Source of the DNA: Calditrichaceae bacterium
GTDB taxonomy: Bacteria; Calditrichota; Calditrichia; Calditrichales; Calditrichaceae
Assembly: GCA_030622395.1 (NCBI GenBank)
Contig: JAUXGF010000087.1
Location: forward strand, 1-8,781
Direction of reading: 5' to 3'
Length of the DNA: 8,781 nucleotides
The notes under the pieces are model-generated. The model ran no database searches, was not told the DNA's origin, and saw only the letters and a list, made by a program, of their open reading frames with translations. The first letter of the stretch is position 1. The number at the start of each line of letters is the position of its first letter. Position numbers and translations under genes: made by a program. This document shows positions 6,554 through 8,781 of the stretch, piece by piece.

Positions 6554-8530
6554 ATGCTGCAAATACGAAATCTTTATTATTCGATTGGCGAACTTGACTT
6601 ATTAAAAGATGTTAACTGGATTATAAACCCAGGCGAACGCGCTGCTTTAATCGGCCCGAACGGCGCAGGGAAAACCACATTGCTGCGTATCCTTAACGGG
6701 GATTTGGAAATACAAAGCGGCGTAATTCTCAAGCCCAAAAATTACCGCATAGGTTACCTGCCGCAGGAAGAAGTTGTTATAGAAAAGGGCGGGGTTTTAA
6801 GCGCGTCTTTAGAGGGACACACCGAAATTTTAGATATTGAAGCGGAAATGGAAGATATCCACAATGAATTGGCGCTCTCTAAAAATAATCAAGACAGCTT
6901 GTTAGAGCGGTTAGGATTTTTAGAGGCGCGCTATTCTATGCTTGGCGGTTATGCGCTTGAATCACAGGCGAAAAAAATATTAGCCGGGCTTGGCTTTAAA
7001 GAAAGCGATTTCCTTCGTCCGATATCAGAGCTAAGCGGCGGCTGGCGCATGAGGGTTTATTTAACTCGCTTGTTATTACAAGAACCCGACCTTCTATTGC
7101 TTGATGAGCCTACCAATCATCTGGATTTAGAATCTTTGGAATGGATTGAAAGTTATTTAAAAAATTTCGCCGGAAGCATGATTATTGTTTCGCATGACCG
7201 TTTTTTCCTTGACCGCTTAGCGCAGGAAATCGCGGAACTTTTCAGAGGCAGGCTAACTCATTATGCAGGCAACTACCGATTTTATGAAAAGAAGAAAGTT
7301 TTGGAACAAGAACAAATATTAAAAAAATGGGAGGAGCAAAGGGAAGAACGTCAGCGTTTGCAAAAATTTATCGACCGCTTCCGTTATAAAGCCACAAAAG
7401 CTGCACAAGTGCAGAGCCGCATCAAACGGCTTGAAAAACTGGAAATTATTGAAATACCGGAAAAACAAAAAACTATTCATTTCAAAATAAAAGCGGATAC
7501 ACAGAGTTATAAAGAAGTTTTGGATATAGAGAATATGCGTTTCCGTTATGACCGGGATTGGGTTTTAAAGGATGTTCGATTGCAAATATACCGCGGTGAA
7601 AAGATCGCCCTGGTTGGAATAAACGGAGCCGGTAAAACCACTTTAACGCGTCTTATTTCCGGAGAGCTTATCCCGCAGGCAGGCAGGCTGTCAAAAGGGG
7701 AACGCGTTCACGTCGGTTATTATGCTCAGCACCAGATAGACACATTAAATTTAAACAAAACAATCTATGAAGAAATAGCCGTTTCAGCCGCGCCCTCGTT
7801 TCAGCCAAAACTGCGCGATATTCTAGGCGTCTTTCAATTTAGCGGCGATGATATAAATAAACGCATCGAAGTTTTATCCGGCGGGGAAAAGGCGCGCGTA
7901 TCATTAGCCAAGATACTGCTTTCACCCTGTAATTTTTTAATTATGGACGAGCCGACCAACCACCTTGACTTAGCCTCTAAAGAGGCTCTGGAACGGGCGC
8001 TTTATGATTATGACGGCACACTGCTGCTTATTTCGCACGACCGCTATTTTTTGGATAAACTGGTAAGCCGGGTTATCGAATTAAAAGACGGAAAATTACA
8101 GGAATACATTGGCGATTATACAAACTATTTAAATAGAAGGGAACAAGCTCAAGAGGAAGTTGAATCCAATCAAAAAAAATTAAAAAGCCGTGGGAATGAT
8201 AAGAAAAAAGCTTTGGGTTTTAAAAAGACGAAAGAGCAAAAGCAGAAAGAAGCTAAAGAGCGCCATGCCGTCAGCAAAGAACGAAAACGTTTGAAAGATG
8301 AAATTGAACAATTGGAAAATAAAACCGAACTTTTAGAAAAACAAAAACTGGATATGGAAGCGCAAATGTCAAATCCTGAAACTTATCAGAATGCTGAATT
8401 GGCGGCGCGTTTAAAAAATGAATATGATCAGATATTGCAGGATTTTACCCAACTTGAAGCGCAATGGGAAGAAGCGCAGCTTCAATATGAAGAATTGTTA
8501 GAAAGCCTCGAGGCTGTAAAGGATGGTTGA
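6554..8530 (+). CDS. ABC-F family ATPase (ribosome-associated translation factor)
   Basis: This protein has two ATP-binding cassettes and no membrane segments, the mark of ABC-F proteins, which bind the ribosomal E site and modulate translation or relieve stalling, rather than transport. Cassette 1: Walker A GPNGAGKT (34-41), signature LSGGW (160-164), Walker B LLLLDEP (180-186) with E185, switch H214 in SHD. Cassette 2: GINGAGKT (355-362), signature LSGGEK (441-446), FLIMDEP (461-467) with E466, H495 in SHD. The linker at about 240-320 is a charged helical hairpin (the P-site tRNA interaction motif region). Residues about 531-655 are a long, highly charged coiled-coil C-terminal extension of the Uup/YheS/YdiF type. 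The length of 658 is normal for that branch. The ATG at 6554 is fixed by an in-frame stop at 6533-6535; no strong Shine-Dalgarno sequence precedes it. All catalytic residues are intact. A housekeeping role is likelier than antibiotic resistance, because no attenuator leader is seen. Confidence 0.95.
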   Translation: MLQIRNLYYSIGELDLLKDVNWIINPGERAALIGPNGAGKTTLLRILNGDLEIQSGVILKPKNYRIGYLPQEEVVIEKGGVLSASLEGHTEILDIEAEMEDIHNELALSKNNQDSLLERLGFLEARYSMLGGYALESQAKKILAGLGFKESDFLRPISELSGGWRMRVYLTRLLLQEPDLLLLDEPTNHLDLESLEWIESYLKNFAGSMIIVSHDRFFLDRLAQEIAELFRGRLTHYAGNYRFYEKKKVLEQEQILKKWEEQREERQRLQKFIDRFRYKATKAAQVQSRIKRLEKLEIIEIPEKQKTIHFKIKADTQSYKEVLDIENMRFRYDRDWVLKDVRLQIYRGEKIALVGINGAGKTTLTRLISGELIPQAGRLSKGERVHVGYYAQHQIDTLNLNKTIYEEIAVSAAPSFQPKLRDILGVFQFSGDDINKRIEVLSGGEKARVSLAKILLSPCNFLIMDEPTNHLDLASKEALERALYDYDGTLLLISHDRYFLDKLVSRVIELKDGKLQEYIGDYTNYLNRREQAQEEVESNQKKLKSRGNDKKKALGFKKTKEQKQKEAKERHAVSKERKRLKDEIEQLENKTELLEKQKLDMEAQMSNPETYQNAELAARLKNEYDQILQDFTQLEAQWEEAQLQYEELLESLEAVKDG

Positions 8531-8604
8531 GGGGTAATAACAAAGGTTTTAATATGTGCTTGTATAGGAATTTCAATGTTTACAACATTCTTATAATAAA
8601 ATCC

Positions 8605-8722
8605 TAAATAACAAGCGCCAAATTACAAATAAATTACAAATTCATCCCGATTAATCGGGACAAATTATCAAAACTTGTTTGCTTTCGTATTTTGAGATTT
8701 TGAATTTAGATATTGTTATTTA
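8605..8722. repeat. Imperfect inverted-repeat intergenic element with central palindrome
   Basis: TAAATAACAA (8605-8614) is the exact inverted complement of TTGTTATTTA (8713-8722). The flanks of the left arm are rich in AAATTACAAAT words and those of the right arm in ATTTGAAATTTGT words, as in the AT-rich CAAATAACAAATT-type dispersed repeats of many Gram-negatives. Near the middle sits TCCCGATTAATCGGGA (8645-8660). No gene is seen in 8531-8781. Confidence 0.5.
8645..8660. repeat. Perfect 16-bp palindrome TCCCGATTAATCGGGA
   Basis: The same 16-mer occurs at 5553-5568 in the nested hairpin element. A 16-base identity over fewer than 9 kb is not expected by chance. It is a candidate repetitive palindrome or protein-binding operator. 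Confidence 0.75.
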
Positions 8723-8756
8723 TGATTTGAAATTTGTCATTTTCAAAACCAGCATT

Positions 8757-8777
8757 AATTCCCGAATATCGGGAATT
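8757..8777. repeat. Related palindrome AATTCCCGA-ATA-TCGGGAATT
   Basis: Nine-base perfect arms flank a three-base centre. It shares the TCCCGA/TCGGGA ends of the other palindrome but has a different centre. It could pair into a short hairpin. It lies close to the window edge, so its downstream context is unknown. Confidence 0.65.
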
Positions 8778-8781
8778 ACTG

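Noticed and set aside
8575..8589. AATGTT-TAC-AACATT hairpin as terminator of the ABC-F gene
   Set aside because: Only six AT-rich pairs and no T run follow.

Overview
The window is AT-rich bacterial DNA, probably from the Fibrobacterota-Chlorobiota-Bacteroidota (FCB) side of the tree: Ignavibacteria, Calditrichota, KSB1 or a relative. The main clue is the C-terminal sorting domain of the first gene, with its NFPNPFNPSTTI signature and KMVLIR ending, which is typical of cargo of the type IX secretion system in those groups. Two outer-membrane or cell-envelope genes and SINE-like palindromic intergenic repeats fit a Gram-negative of this kind. The exact phylum is inference.

Layout. 1-885 (+): C-terminal part of a secreted beta-sandwich protein with a sorting domain; its 5' end is missing. 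889-935: strong hairpin terminator between convergent genes. 934-2568 (-): long nucleotide-sugar dehydrogenase with a GTG start and a clear Shine-Dalgarno sequence. 2569-3063: gene-free, holding three decayed copies of a GAT-rich repeat unit. 3064-5478 (-): patatin-like phospholipase fused to two near-duplicate POTRA domains and an outer-membrane barrel. 5479-5922: gene-free, with a GC-rich nested hairpin element. 5923-6382 (+): two overlapping small genes of unknown function, arranged like a toxin-antitoxin or other coupled pair. 6383-6553: short gap with a long-loop inverted repeat. 6554-8530 (+): ABC-F ATPase acting on the ribosome. 8531-8781: gap with palindromes and an imperfect inverted-repeat element.

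The genes do not form one operon. They are separate transcription units: one convergent pair, two genes on the minus strand separated by almost 500 bases, then a divergent change to the plus strand. The sugar dehydrogenase suggests surface polysaccharide synthesis, the patatin-barrel protein acts at the outer membrane, and the ABC-F protein is housekeeping translation. No new multi-gene system is evident. The least explained items are the small gene pair, the palindromic repeat TCCCGATTAATCGGGA seen twice exactly and once in a related form, and the GAT-rich repeat array.
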